Shown here one piece after another: positions 1 to 6,628 of a DNA stretch of 32,459 bases. Position 1 is the first letter of the stretch; each line of letters starts with the position of its first letter. Source of the DNA: a virus. A model generated the notes under the pieces. The model did no database searches. It had not been told where the DNA came from and saw nothing but the letters and a program-made list of their open reading frames with translations. A program made the translations under genes and the position numbers. The stretch lies in IMG/VR virus record IMGVR_UViG_3300036859_001050, positions 1 to 32,459 of that record, one strand, 5' to 3'.

Positions 1-357
1 TCAGATCAACTTTGTGAAAATTGGTATGTCTTCGGACTCATCTCCGAAGCGATTTTCCATGTTGGATCTCCATGATGCAGCATTGAAGCCCCGAATTTTG
101 CCTAACGTGCCCGTTATGCCCAGCTTCTCCCAAAACAGCTGTCTTTCCCGCCTCGCGCGCTCAATCACGTCTATATCGAAGATGTCGGGGTTCTGTACGG
201 CACATATATCGAAAATCTCGATGCTGCAGGGAGGAAAGCACTCGTCACTCAACCCCTGCTTGCAGTGCTCGATGTAGTCCTCGAGCAACTTCTTCTTCTG
301 CGCGACCGTCTTGAATCGCTCCAACATTCGTTTGCCGGTGATCGCGCTTATTGCCAT
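1..357 (-). CDS. Small terminase-like DNA-packaging protein
   Basis: A 118-residue protein. Its C-terminal part contains FWEKLGITGTLGKIRGFN followed by a W-x-x-x-M-x-N-R-F-G pattern. I recognise this from phage 'DNA-packaging protein'/small terminase-like proteins, in which a short HTH region precedes a conserved FWEKLG...GFN...W..NM.NRFG block. The N-terminal part is helical and basic (MLERFKTVAQKKKLLEDYI). I chose ATG 357 because it lies 7 nt after the methyltransferase stop at 365; a longer frame to 423 would overlap that gene. The stop codon is the first base triplet of the window. A separate and more conventional small terminase is found at 30689-31321, so the role here (second packaging factor or DNA-site recognition) is inferred from the motif. 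Confidence 0.6.
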   Translation of the reverse strand: MAISAITGKRMLERFKTVAQKKKLLEDYIEHCKQGLSDECFPPCSIEIFDICAVQNPDIFDIDVIERARRERQLFWEKLGITGTLGKIRGFNAASWRSNMENRFGDESEDIPIFTKLI

Positions 358-364
358 AGAAAAA

Positions 365-1576
365 TTATGGATTGAGGACTGCTTTCTTCTCGGTGAAGTT
401 CTCCCATCTCTCCACGATGACATCGCAGTACTTTGGATCGAGTTCTATCGAATAGCACTTCCGTTCCAGCTGCTGGCAGGCAATGAGAGTCGTTCCCGAT
501 CCTGCAAAGAAATCGATGATGAGATCATCGGTCTTTGAGCTGTTTTGCAACGCTTTGGCCACCAGTTCAATAGGCTTCATCGTGGGGTGCTCCCTGCTTG
601 CGCTCGGCCGCCGCACATCCCACACCGTTGTCTCCGTTCTCCCACCGTACCAGCTGTGGGATCCCCCCTCGCGCCATCCGTACAGGATAGGCTCGTGTTT
701 CCATTGGTAATCCTGTCTACCCATTACGAAGCTGTTCTTATTCCATATAATGCATTGTTTCAGCAGGAACCCTGCCAGCTCGAATGCTGTGCGGAAGTTC
801 ATTCCCTCAGAATCGGCATGACACACGTAGGCGGCCGCGCCCTTCTTTGAGACTCCTGCCATGCTCAAGAAAGCGTCGCACAGGAACTTTCGGAATACCT
901 CTGGCGAGGGAAAGCTATCGTTTGAAATCTTGAGTGCATCCTTCGTTTTTCCCTCGTAGTTCACGTTATAGGGAGGGTCGGTGAAGATCATGTCTGCCAT
1001 CTGACCGTTCATGAGCATCTTTGCATCGTCTAATTTTGTCGCGTCACCGCAGAGCAGCCGGTGCTCACCGAGGATGTACAGATCGCCGAGCTTTGTCTTC
1101 GGTTTTTTAGGAACAGGCGGAGGCTCGTCTTGGATCACATCTTCAGGGTTGAGTTTTTTTAGCAGTTGGTCGATCTCTTTACTACTGAAGCCGTACTGCT
1201 CGGGATCGAGGTGGTGCGTATTCAAAAGCGCAACGAGATCCTCCTCCACGTATTGACCCCAGTGATTGTTCTCGATAAGCGCGCGTTCTACTGCCTCTTT
1301 CTCCGAGATGTCGGAGAATTTCACCGGTATGGCTTCCCATTTGAGCTTCTCGGCTGCTCTATAGCGCTGATTGCCTGAGTAAATCGTTCCCTTTCTCGTA
1401 GCAAGAAGAGGGCGGTCTTCCATGAACTCTGGTCGTTTATTGAGTGAGTCGCATAATTGCTCGAATCTCCGATCTTCAATCATGCGCGGATTCCACGGCG
1501 CTGGCTTCAAATCTTTCAGTGCCACATATATGGCAGGCTCTATCTTTTTGCCGATCATGGTCTTTTCTTTAGGCAT
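365..1576 (-). CDS. ParB-like domain fused to DNA methyltransferase
   Basis: A 403-residue protein. Residues about 8-130 form a ParB/Srx-type domain, with WNPR near residue 28, the GNQRYRA motif near 68 and a following IENNHWGQY segment. Residues about 165-400 form a beta-class DNA methyltransferase: DPPYNV (motif IV, about 200), a target-recognition stretch, HPTMKP (about 330), then FFAGSGTT (motif I, about 356) and a SIELD motif. The DPPY form fits N6-adenine (or N4-cytosine) methylation. Such ParB-methylase fusions are common next to phage packaging genes and probably protect phage DNA from host restriction. ATG 1576 is chosen because it lies 10 nt after the T-run of a leader hairpin, the layout seen at other genes here. 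An in-frame ATG follows at 1558, and an upstream GTG at 1669 would translate through the hairpin. Confidence 0.9.
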   Translation of the reverse strand: MPKEKTMIGKKIEPAIYVALKDLKPAPWNPRMIEDRRFEQLCDSLNKRPEFMEDRPLLATRKGTIYSGNQRYRAAEKLKWEAIPVKFSDISEKEAVERALIENNHWGQYVEEDLVALLNTHHLDPEQYGFSSKEIDQLLKKLNPEDVIQDEPPPVPKKPKTKLGDLYILGEHRLLCGDATKLDDAKMLMNGQMADMIFTDPPYNVNYEGKTKDALKISNDSFPSPEVFRKFLCDAFLSMAGVSKKGAAAYVCHADSEGMNFRTAFELAGFLLKQCIIWNKNSFVMGRQDYQWKHEPILYGWREGGSHSWYGGRTETTVWDVRRPSASREHPTMKPIELVAKALQNSSKTDDLIIDFFAGSGTTLIACQQLERKCYSIELDPKYCDVIVERWENFTEKKAVLNP

Positions 1577-1586
1577 ATGGGCACAC

Positions 1587-1663
1587 AAAAAAACCGCACA
1601 GCCCTCGGGCAGTTCGGATTTCGATGATGTTTCTATGCTACGCCGTGTCTTAAGTGGCTGCAA
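1587..1663 (-). promoter_or_regulatory. Promoter plus leader hairpin before methyltransferase
   Basis: Read on the minus strand, a TTGCAG (1663-1658), exactly 17 nt, then TAGCAT (1640-1635) are followed by a hairpin with CTGCC and GGCTG arms around a CGAG loop. Outer CCG/CGG pairs and seven T close it (T-run at 1593-1587). The ATG at 1576 follows 10 nt later. TTGCAG with the same 17-nt spacing recurs before the scaffold gene. The hairpin has the form of an intrinsic terminator, yet it lies between promoter and gene, so it may act as an attenuator or as a 5' leader structure. Confidence 0.55.
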
Positions 1664-1691
1664 ACGCACTCAGCATGCCAATTGTAACTGA

Positions 1692-2018
1692 CTATTCAGA
1701 ATCGTCATTCGTGGCCAACCGTCGGATGCAGTTAAGTACTCGGTAAATATCAAGATATAGATCCATTGCTCGTGACATTGAGTTGAGGGTGTCGGGGAGA
1801 GTATCAATGGGACAGTAGCGAAATCTCCTGCCTTCGTGTGGACTATTACTTAATTTCATATCTATCAATATCTCGAAGAAGCAATTAGCGAATATCTGAT
1901 CACTCTCATCGAGCTTGGCGAAATCTTTTTCAAAGAAATCCATAATGATCAGTGCTGCCTCCTTCAGCCTCTTGTTTTCTTCTCGTCTCGCCGAGGGCGT
2001 GGAAGATGGATTATTCAT
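1692..2018 (-). CDS. Hypothetical protein, 108 aa
   Basis: I do not recognise this protein. It starts MNNPSSTPSARREENKRLKE and is largely helical, with an acidic central region (MDFFEKDFAKLDESDQIF) and a C-terminal helix containing two cysteines. ATG 2018 overlaps the last 8 nt of the upstream HTH gene (stop at 2011), which suggests translational coupling. The frame extends upstream to 2195, but that stretch is arginine/serine-rich shadow sequence inside the HTH gene. It lies in the early-type minus operon between the HTH protein and the methyltransferase; its role is unknown. Confidence 0.6.
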   Translation of the reverse strand: MNNPSSTPSARREENKRLKEAALIIMDFFEKDFAKLDESDQIFANCFFEILIDMKLSNSPHEGRRFRYCPIDTLPDTLNSMSRAMDLYLDIYRVLNCIRRLATNDDSE

Positions 2019-2223
2019 GGACGGTGGTTTGATCCTTATGTTTGAGCGCGAAGAGTTTCTTTGTACGCACGAGTTCTTCGATCCTGCCCTCCGGCATCCC
2101 AAGGATCTCTGCTGTTTCTTTGAGCGAGAAGAGCGGCTGCACCCTATCGCGCTTCTTCGGCTGGGGACGGCCGTCCGCAAACGCTTGTATAGCATCGTGC
2201 GGGATTAGGAAGTTATCGAGCAT
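2011..2223 (-). CDS. Small HTH (excisionase/MerR-like) protein
   Basis: A 70-residue protein whose C-terminal half (FSLKETAEILGMPEGRIEEL) matches the helix-turn-helix_17/excisionase pattern: an aromatic-SxxExAxxLG helix, a turn, then a recognition helix and a basic wing (VRTKKLFALKHK). It is short for the family and ends just after the wing. The N-terminal part (MLDNFLIPHDAIQAFADGR) has no known match. ATG 2223 is preferred over an upstream start at 2286, which would add a hydrophobic stretch. It is one of three small HTH proteins here (others at 3277-3513 and 31899-32126) and may be a DNA-binding regulator acting on phage operators. Confidence 0.65.
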   Translation of the reverse strand: MLDNFLIPHDAIQAFADGRPQPKKRDRVQPLFSLKETAEILGMPEGRIEELVRTKKLFALKHKDQTTVHE

Positions 2224-2397
2224 AGGATAGTAAAATGGGAGCAATAGTGCCTTGGTGCATTCACAAAAAACAAGGCTCAAATGCAATTACAAAAAGGAGG
2301 CATCAGCTTTGCGGCTTATCTAAGCTGCGCATCTTTTACAAAGTCTTTGAATAAACGTGAGTGATTTATATATGCAATCCGTACATCGGAAATTATG
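2224..2397. other. Intergenic region with a 16-mer shared with 32166-32181
   Basis: A 174-nt gap between trmB and the small HTH gene. No gene is seen. On the minus strand it holds TTGCATATATAAATCA (2377-2362), which is identical to plus-strand bases 32166-32181 inside the TGC array before another HTH gene. A TTGACA overlaps the end of trmB, but no -10 hexamer sits at a normal spacing. GGAGG near 2297 on the plus strand is not followed by a credible open frame. Confidence 0.45.
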
Positions 2398-3171
2398 TCA
2401 ATCATGGTTGTCCCGCCAGAGACACTCAAACATACCCCGCAGCATAACTGCCATCTGAGGATACTCCATCATAATCGAGGACATGCCTTTCTCGTCACAG
2501 TGCATCGTGAACACCGTATTATCAGCAATAACCAGCAGCACGTTCGTGCCTTCGGAAAGCTGCATCGCTGTACGCAATTCTCCCTCATGAACGCGGCAAA
2601 TGTTGTGCCCTACAATCGCCACATCTCCCGCAGCAAGAACCCTGATATCCATGCCTTTGGCGTAGCCGTCTGCATATCCATTCTGCATAAACTGCAACAG
2701 TTCTGTGTTCATTTCTTTGTGAAGCAATGCAACCGCCAGAATCTTATTGGAGGAACACCGGTTGCCGATTTCCTCCAGCGATCTTTTCACTGCCTTCATG
2801 CCCTCGTGAAACTCCACGCTGGGCGTGGATCCGTCGGGATGGAAGTCGTACTGATCGATGAAGTGCTGTACTGCTTCCTCGTTCATCCTGAATTGCTGCG
2901 TGCGTCCTTTGAACCACCGGCGCAGCGCGTCGAGTTCCTTTGCCTTCCAGCGTGGCTTTGAATTCATCATGAACTTCGTCACCATCTGGCGCTCGTGGAG
3001 CTTCTTGAGCGCATACTGCACCGACGATGTTCCGATATTCGTCTCCAAGGCTATCCTCGAAAGATCCATCGCCCCTTTTTCGAGCAGAGTTGAGTACACG
3101 ATGATCTCATGTGGGTTCCAATCCGTCTGTTCGAGCATGTGGCGTATCCCAAGAGGCAGAAAATTGCTCAT
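2398..3171 (-). CDS. TrmB-family transcriptional regulator
   Basis: A 257-residue protein. Residues about 12-75 form a winged helix of the TrmB type: MLEQTDWNPHEIIVYSTLLE, then DLSRIALETNIGTSSVQYAL and LHERQMVTK, i.e. helix, recognition helix and wing. The remainder (about 100-257) is an effector-like C-terminal domain with alternating strands (KILAVALLHKE, MDIRVLAAGD, TNVLLVIADNTVFTM), like the phospholipase-D-like/sugar-binding C-terminal domains of TrmB proteins. TrmB proteins usually respond to sugars or metabolites in archaea and some bacteria and are unusual in phages. It lies downstream of the HTH gene at 3277-3513 in the minus operon. It may control lysis/lysogeny or host genes; the ligand cannot be told. 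Confidence 0.8.
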   Translation of the reverse strand: MSNFLPLGIRHMLEQTDWNPHEIIVYSTLLEKGAMDLSRIALETNIGTSSVQYALKKLHERQMVTKFMMNSKPRWKAKELDALRRWFKGRTQQFRMNEEAVQHFIDQYDFHPDGSTPSVEFHEGMKAVKRSLEEIGNRCSSNKILAVALLHKEMNTELLQFMQNGYADGYAKGMDIRVLAAGDVAIVGHNICRVHEGELRTAMQLSEGTNVLLVIADNTVFTMHCDEKGMSSIMMEYPQMAVMLRGMFECLWRDNHD

Positions 3172-3276
3172 GAAGGACAGGATAGTAATAAAGTTGCCAA
3201 TGATACACTTTTATTACCCAATAAAGAAATCATTTCAGCACGGCAAAAGCCGAAGGACGCCTGTTCTCAAGCTGCT

Positions 3277-3513
3277 TCAATCCTCGATTTCTTGAGTATA
3301 TTTCTCCAAATACTCCTTGATAGCGCTTTCCGGTATGAACACGCGTGCCTTCTTCATCCCCTCCGTTTTGATGCGCTGCACGCGCAATTTTCCGTCCATG
3401 ATCAATTGCCGAATAGACCGCTGTTCCAAACCGAGAAGCCTGAGTTCCGCGACCTCTTGTACGGTGTATCGCGGTTCAACGCGTGTGATTTCCTTTTTGC
3501 TCGACTTGGTCAT
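3277..3513 (-). CDS. Excisionase-like HTH DNA-binding protein
   Basis: A 78-residue protein. Residues about 15-65 match the helix_turn_helix_17/excisionase family: RYTVQEVAELRLLGLEQRSI is the first helix pair, RQLIMDGKLRVQRIK the recognition helix and wing, and VFIPESAIKEYLEKY the terminal helix. The extended basic N-terminus (MTKSSKKEITR) could bind DNA. ATG 3513 is preferred to an upstream start at 3543 that overlaps the array. It is the first gene transcribed leftward from the divergent control region and faces the TGC arrays, so it is a candidate for the protein that binds them. Confidence 0.75.
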   Translation of the reverse strand: MTKSSKKEITRVEPRYTVQEVAELRLLGLEQRSIRQLIMDGKLRVQRIKTEGMKKARVFIPESAIKEYLEKYTQEIED

Positions 3514-3545
3514 GGGATGCGCGGGGAAAGTGATCCAAAGCATTT

Positions 3546-3648
3546 TGCACGATTCATGCTTTGAGTGCTATCCGTGCATTCTAATTCATAGTTGTGCATA
3601 GTGGTGCAAAGTTTTGCAAAGCGTTGCATTTCAAATAATAGAAAGTGC
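3546..3648. repeat. TGC array A, about 10-bp period
   Basis: TGC starts at 3546, 3557, 3566, 3575, 3595, 3605, 3615 and 3625, with another at 3646. The last four full steps are exactly 10 bp with the form AGTnnTGCAw. The array lies directly upstream of the HTH gene at 3277-3513. One TGC per helical turn means the same face of the DNA is presented repeatedly, which fits cooperative protein binding. Confidence 0.7.
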
Positions 3649-3679
3649 AATATGACCTTGATTATATCATAAATTGATG

Positions 3680-3698
3680 TTCTTTCATACTGAAAGAA
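3680..3698. promoter_or_regulatory. Perfect 8-bp inverted repeat, operator candidate
   Basis: TTCTTTCA and TGAAAGAA are separated by TAC. The 19-bp palindrome lies 13 bp upstream of a minus-strand TATAAT (3666-3661) and covers the expected -35 region of that promoter, which lacks a good -35 hexamer. This is the usual geometry for a dimeric repressor or activator site. The bound protein is unknown; TrmB or one of the HTH proteins are the local candidates. Confidence 0.5.
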
Positions 3699-3793
3699 TA
3701 TCCCCGTGTGTGGCATTTCTGCTCTATATCTAGCGTATTTCTGGCACATGGCGCGATTGTGGGTAAAACGTGAGAAAACGGCTCCATGATTGG

Positions 3794-3839
3794 TGCAAAG
3801 TGCAAATAAGTCGAGTGCAAAGTATTGCATAGTCATGCA
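3794..3839. repeat. TGC array B before the plus operon
   Basis: TGC starts at 3794, 3801, 3816, 3826 and 3836, the last three at exact 10-bp steps, with AGT between units as in array A. It lies about 55 nt upstream of the first gene of the plus-strand operon (ATG 3893). Probably bound by the same factor as the other arrays. Confidence 0.65.
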
Positions 3840-3892
3840 AAGTGAGTAAATGTGGGCATAGTCGCACTTCTACATTCTACCCCTTCTACAGT

Positions 3893-4117
3893 ATGGCCAC
3901 CGCCTCCACCCTCGAGAAACTCCTCGCAGAATGGCAGCCCAATATCTGGGAACTCAAGCACGAAGCTGAGATCCAAAACGATCACTGGATTGTGTACGGA
4001 TACCACGAGGCACATGACAAGGAACTGCACATCGAAGGGAAGACACCCCTCGAAGCGATGCAGAACTTCATAGCCAAGATGCAGTACCTCGATAGCACTT
4101 CTCCTGTCGATCTCTGA
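3893..4117 (+). CDS. Hypothetical protein, 74 aa
   Basis: A small protein starting MATASTLEKLLAEWQPNIWE. The middle is strand-like (WIVYGYHEAHDKELHIEG) and is followed by a helix (TPLEAMQNFIAKM). I do not recognise the family. ATG 3893 is chosen over ATG 3842 because the upstream extension is cysteine/serine-rich and overlaps array B. The leader is pyrimidine-rich with no Shine-Dalgarno. It is the first gene of an operon whose next two genes look like a recombination pair, so a role in phage DNA metabolism is possible. Confidence 0.6.
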   Translation: MATASTLEKLLAEWQPNIWELKHEAEIQNDHWIVYGYHEAHDKELHIEGKTPLEAMQNFIAKMQYLDSTSPVDL

Positions 4118-4145
4118 TCCTTTTTCCTTTACCCCTTTTATTTCC

Positions 4146-4946
4146 ATGCCTACAGCAGCACCAGCACCGGCACTCATGATCACGCACGGCGCGGATCTCA
4201 CATCAACGGCGCTCGAGAAGAACCTCGAGGAAACATCGAAAAAAGGAAAGCTCATGGACAAATTTATTAAGGAGAGCCTCAAAGAAGGTGTCGACTTCGA
4301 TAAGCCGTTCGCAGCGGCCGTGAAGAAGACTCTCCTGAAACCCGGCTCTGAAAAGGTATGCGTCCTCCTCAATCTGATGCCAGTCTTCAGAAAGGACGAG
4401 GAGACGATGGTGCACCTTTCGAGCGATGTGCGCGGCAGCAACGTCGCCTTCCTCTGTGAGCTTGTCCATCGAAGCAGCGGAACAAAGGTAGCGGAGGGAC
4501 GTGGTTCTGCAGCTCTCACTGAGCCGAACATCAAAGGGAACCTGAACTCGGCAATCAAGATGGCAGAGAAACGTGCACAGATGGATGCCACACTCCGCGT
4601 CGCCGCGCTTTCGGATCGCTTCACGCAAGACCTTGAGGATCCTGTCTATAAAGAGAAGATGTCCGAGCAAATATCTGATAAGCCAAATGATGTGCCTCCT
4701 CCTGCAAAGAGGCAGGCCGTCACACCGGCACAGGGCAAGCTGCTCTTCGATCTTTGGGAGGAGCTTGTGAAGATCGGAGAGGTCACCAGAGAGAAATCGG
4801 ACGTCACGCGAAGAATGACGCTCAGGAAACTCTACGGCGTCCGTTCCTCGAACGACCTCACGAAGGCACAAGCCTCGGATTTCATTGACCGCATGAAAGA
4901 GCGCATCCACAGAGTCAAAACCAAAACAAAGCCCTCCACAAAATAA
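4146..4946 (+). CDS. Putative single-strand annealing/recombination protein
   Basis: A 266-residue protein. It matches a family of phage and mobile-element proteins that I know by pattern: KPGSEK (65-70), an xGxGxA segment (about 118-122), N-x-AIKMAEKRAQMDATL (about 135-150) and FTQDLED (159-165). The C-terminal part (193-258) resembles the small helical tail of RecT/ERF/Rad52-like proteins (LFDLWEELVKIG, LRKLYGVRSSNDLTKAQASD). The family is usually annotated hypothetical. A DNA-annealing role is inferred mainly because a RecB-like exonuclease follows 39 nt downstream, mirroring lambda Red and RecET pairs. The leader is pyrimidine-rich and lacks a Shine-Dalgarno site. Confidence 0.6.
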   Translation: MPTAAPAPALMITHGADLTSTALEKNLEETSKKGKLMDKFIKESLKEGVDFDKPFAAAVKKTLLKPGSEKVCVLLNLMPVFRKDEETMVHLSSDVRGSNVAFLCELVHRSSGTKVAEGRGSAALTEPNIKGNLNSAIKMAEKRAQMDATLRVAALSDRFTQDLEDPVYKEKMSEQISDKPNDVPPPAKRQAVTPAQGKLLFDLWEELVKIGEVTREKSDVTRRMTLRKLYGVRSSNDLTKAQASDFIDRMKERIHRVKTKTKPSTK

Positions 4947-4985
4947 TTCCTCTCTCATTTTCTTATTTTCATTCCCCATTTCAAC

Positions 4986-5936
4986 ATGCTCACGCCTCAA
5001 CAAATCGAGCACTTCCCTGTAGCGCATCTGTCGCCCTCCGCCATCCGCCAATACCTCGGTGACCGGCAGGGATTCTTCAAGCGATACATACGGCTGGAAT
5101 TCGACGAGAAGCGCTCTCCGGCCGCCGTAGAGGGCACATGCGCCCACGCGATAGTTGCGGACTACTGGACTGCGCACAGCGAAGGCAAGGCGAAATCCTT
5201 TGATTGGGAGCGCGCTATGCGCGGACGTATCAATCACTTCTTCTCTCCTGAAAATCAGGAATACAGCCTCATCGATTGGGGTAAGACTGGCAGCGAGGAG
5301 ACCTCCCGCAAGAAGGTGGAAAAGATGATCGGGTTCTACATAGAAGAATTGCCCGACTACACCCCGATCACCGTCGAACAAACACTCATCTCCGATTTCG
5401 AAGATATGAAAAACAACACGCAGCCCATCGCCATCAAATGCGTCACGGACTTGGTGAACAGCCTCGGCAAAAAGAAAATCGGTATCGTCGACCACAAATT
5501 CACATCACGCATCAAGGAGCAAAATGAAGTCGCACCGGCATATGAGATACAGGCGTGCGCAAACTTCTTCGTGGTTCGTAAGCACTTCGGAGTGAACCCC
5601 GAATCAATGGTGTTCGATCAGATAAAAACGTCGCAAAACAAAGACGGATCACCCCAGCGTGTGCGCTATGAGATCGTCTTCACGCCAAAGATCCTCAATC
5701 GCTTCATCGTGCTATACCAGCGTATCGTTGCCGAACTCTCAGGCATGCCGCTCATCGATGAAGACACCGGCACGCTGGCCTTCCTCCCGAACCCCGATGC
5801 GCAATTCGGCGCTGAAGAATCATGGCTCGACTTCTGCGAGGAGGTCGATAACCAGAGGCAATGGACGATGGCCGACATCCGCCGCGTGCGCAATAACCGG
5901 TACTCAGCAGAGGGCGCTGAAGCACTCGATCTCTAA
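4986..5936 (+). CDS. PD-(D/E)XK exonuclease, RecB/Cas4-like
   Basis: A 316-residue nuclease of the PDDEXK_1 type. Visible core: LSPSAIRQYL (15-24) and the GTCAHAIV helix with His54, then E131, D155 in KCVTDLV, and D169-x-K171 in IVDHKFT, followed by a Y-x-x-Q-x-x-x-x-x-F helix (186-195) like the QxxxY motif of RecB nucleases. There is no terminal cysteine cluster, so an iron-sulfur cluster as in Cas4 is unlikely. It would act as a 5'-3' or processing exonuclease partnering the annealing-like protein upstream. ATG 4986 follows a pyrimidine-rich leader without Shine-Dalgarno. Confidence 0.85.
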   Translation: MLTPQQIEHFPVAHLSPSAIRQYLGDRQGFFKRYIRLEFDEKRSPAAVEGTCAHAIVADYWTAHSEGKAKSFDWERAMRGRINHFFSPENQEYSLIDWGKTGSEETSRKKVEKMIGFYIEELPDYTPITVEQTLISDFEDMKNNTQPIAIKCVTDLVNSLGKKKIGIVDHKFTSRIKEQNEVAPAYEIQACANFFVVRKHFGVNPESMVFDQIKTSQNKDGSPQRVRYEIVFTPKILNRFIVLYQRIVAELSGMPLIDEDTGTLAFLPNPDAQFGAEESWLDFCEEVDNQRQWTMADIRRVRNNRYSAEGAEALDL

Positions 5937-5977
5937 TTTCTCCTTCCTATGCCTAGGCAATAAGTTCTGGCCTGAAA

Positions 5978-6007
5978 TTGCAAATGTGGGGGGGGGGGGC
6001 GTATTGT
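5978..6007 (+). promoter_or_regulatory. Poly-G tract between -35-like and -10-like hexamers
   Basis: TTGCAA (5978-5983), an 18-nt spacer holding 12 consecutive G (5988-5999), then TATTGT (6002-6007) and a start codon at 6020. In phase-variable promoters of other bacteria (for example Neisseria porA) a homopolymer in the spacer changes length by slippage and tunes transcription. The same G-run is also in frame with an alternative ATG at 5984, so a translational effect is possible too. A 12-G run can also be a sequencing error in length. Confidence 0.5.
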
Positions 6008-6019
6008 TCCGACATTTCT

Positions 6020-6400
6020 ATGATTACTGCAAGTGCTCCCTATAGGGAAAAATTGACGTATATCGCAGAAGATGATCACTTCATCGCATCTACGATAGAG
6101 ATTCTCCTGAGAGAACACGGGGTAGAGGTGCAGGTGGCAAAGGATGGAGAAGAAGTGATCAAACTAATAGAAGAAAGATTGCCACACCTGTTACTTCTAG
6201 ATTTGCTTATGCCGCGAATGGATGGTTATCAAGTTTTAGCATACATACGAAATAAGCAGTACGTATTCCCGATCATCGTCGTAACGAATATGAGTTTAGA
6301 AGCTGACAAAGAATTGTCGTTAGACGTTAGCGACATCATTGTTAAGTGCAACCTCGATGAAGAGGAACTTTGGAATCGTATAAAGAAATTTCTTGAGTAA
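6020..6400 (+). CDS. Stand-alone response-regulator receiver domain
   Basis: A 126-residue CheY-like protein with every core residue: acidic pocket E17/D18/D19, phospho-acceptor D61 in LLLLDLLMPRMDGY, T89 in VVTN and K109 in IIVKC. It has no output domain. It should accept a phosphoryl group from a host histidine kinase and signal by protein contact, or act as a sink. ATG 6020 is used; ATG 5984 would add a short Gly-rich tail encoded by the poly-G run. The gene is visibly more AT-rich than its neighbours, so it is probably acquired cargo. Receiver domains are rare in phages, so it may modulate host signalling. Confidence 0.9.
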   Translation: MITASAPYREKLTYIAEDDHFIASTIEILLREHGVEVQVAKDGEEVIKLIEERLPHLLLLDLLMPRMDGYQVLAYIRNKQYVFPIIVVTNMSLEADKELSLDVSDIIVKCNLDEEELWNRIKKFLE

Positions 6401-6433
6401 GGTTTCCGATTTATTTTTTTCAACAACCTATGT

Positions 6434-6628
6434 ATGGAATACTCGTCAATGACCGACGCTCAGGTGATAGAACTGCTACGGCAGGCGCGAGAATTCCCTT
6501 CGGATATTCATTTGATCCATCGCATTTACAAAATGCAACGGGATGAATATCTAAAGGCGCAGAAACTGTTAGAAGGTCTCAAAATTCCGAAAGAACCTCA
6601 AGTCACTGAGGTCATTTCTATTTCCTAA
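6434..6628 (+). CDS. Hypothetical protein, 64 aa
   Basis: A small helical protein (MTDAQVIELLRQAREFPSD..., then IYKMQRDEYLKAQKLLEGLK). I do not recognise it. It follows the receiver gene by 33 nt and shares its AT-rich codon use, so the two probably arrived together. Its end overlaps the end of the convergent membrane-protein gene (6618-6881) by 11 nt, so no terminator separates the two strands. It might be a partner of the receiver protein, but that is only by position. Confidence 0.55.
   Translation: MEYSSMTDAQVIELLRQAREFPSDIHLIHRIYKMQRDEYLKAQKLLEGLKIPKEPQVTEVISIS

Larger units (their letters stand above)
3514..3892. promoter_or_regulatory. Divergent control region, possible origin
   Basis: This 379-nt gap separates the leftward regulatory operon from the rightward recombination operon. 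No gene is visible. It holds two arrays of TGC at about 10-bp steps (3546-3648 and 3794-3839), an AT-rich middle (about 3630-3690), a perfect inverted repeat (3680-3698) and a minus-strand TATAAT (3666-3661). The arrangement suggests a switch-type operator region. Repeated TGCA units next to an AT-rich stretch could also serve as a replication origin, but no initiator gene was identified. Confidence 0.6.

Noticed and set aside
4203-5495. 430-residue minus-strand open frame opposite the annealing and exonuclease genes
   Set aside because: Both plus-strand proteins show conserved family motifs; the antisense frame is Arg/Leu/His-rich, crosses the gene boundary and shows no domain.
6385-6400. 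AAGAAATTTCTT palindrome near the end of the receiver gene as a terminator
   Set aside because: It lies in coding sequence, is AT-only and the T-run is about 25 nt away; too weak to call.
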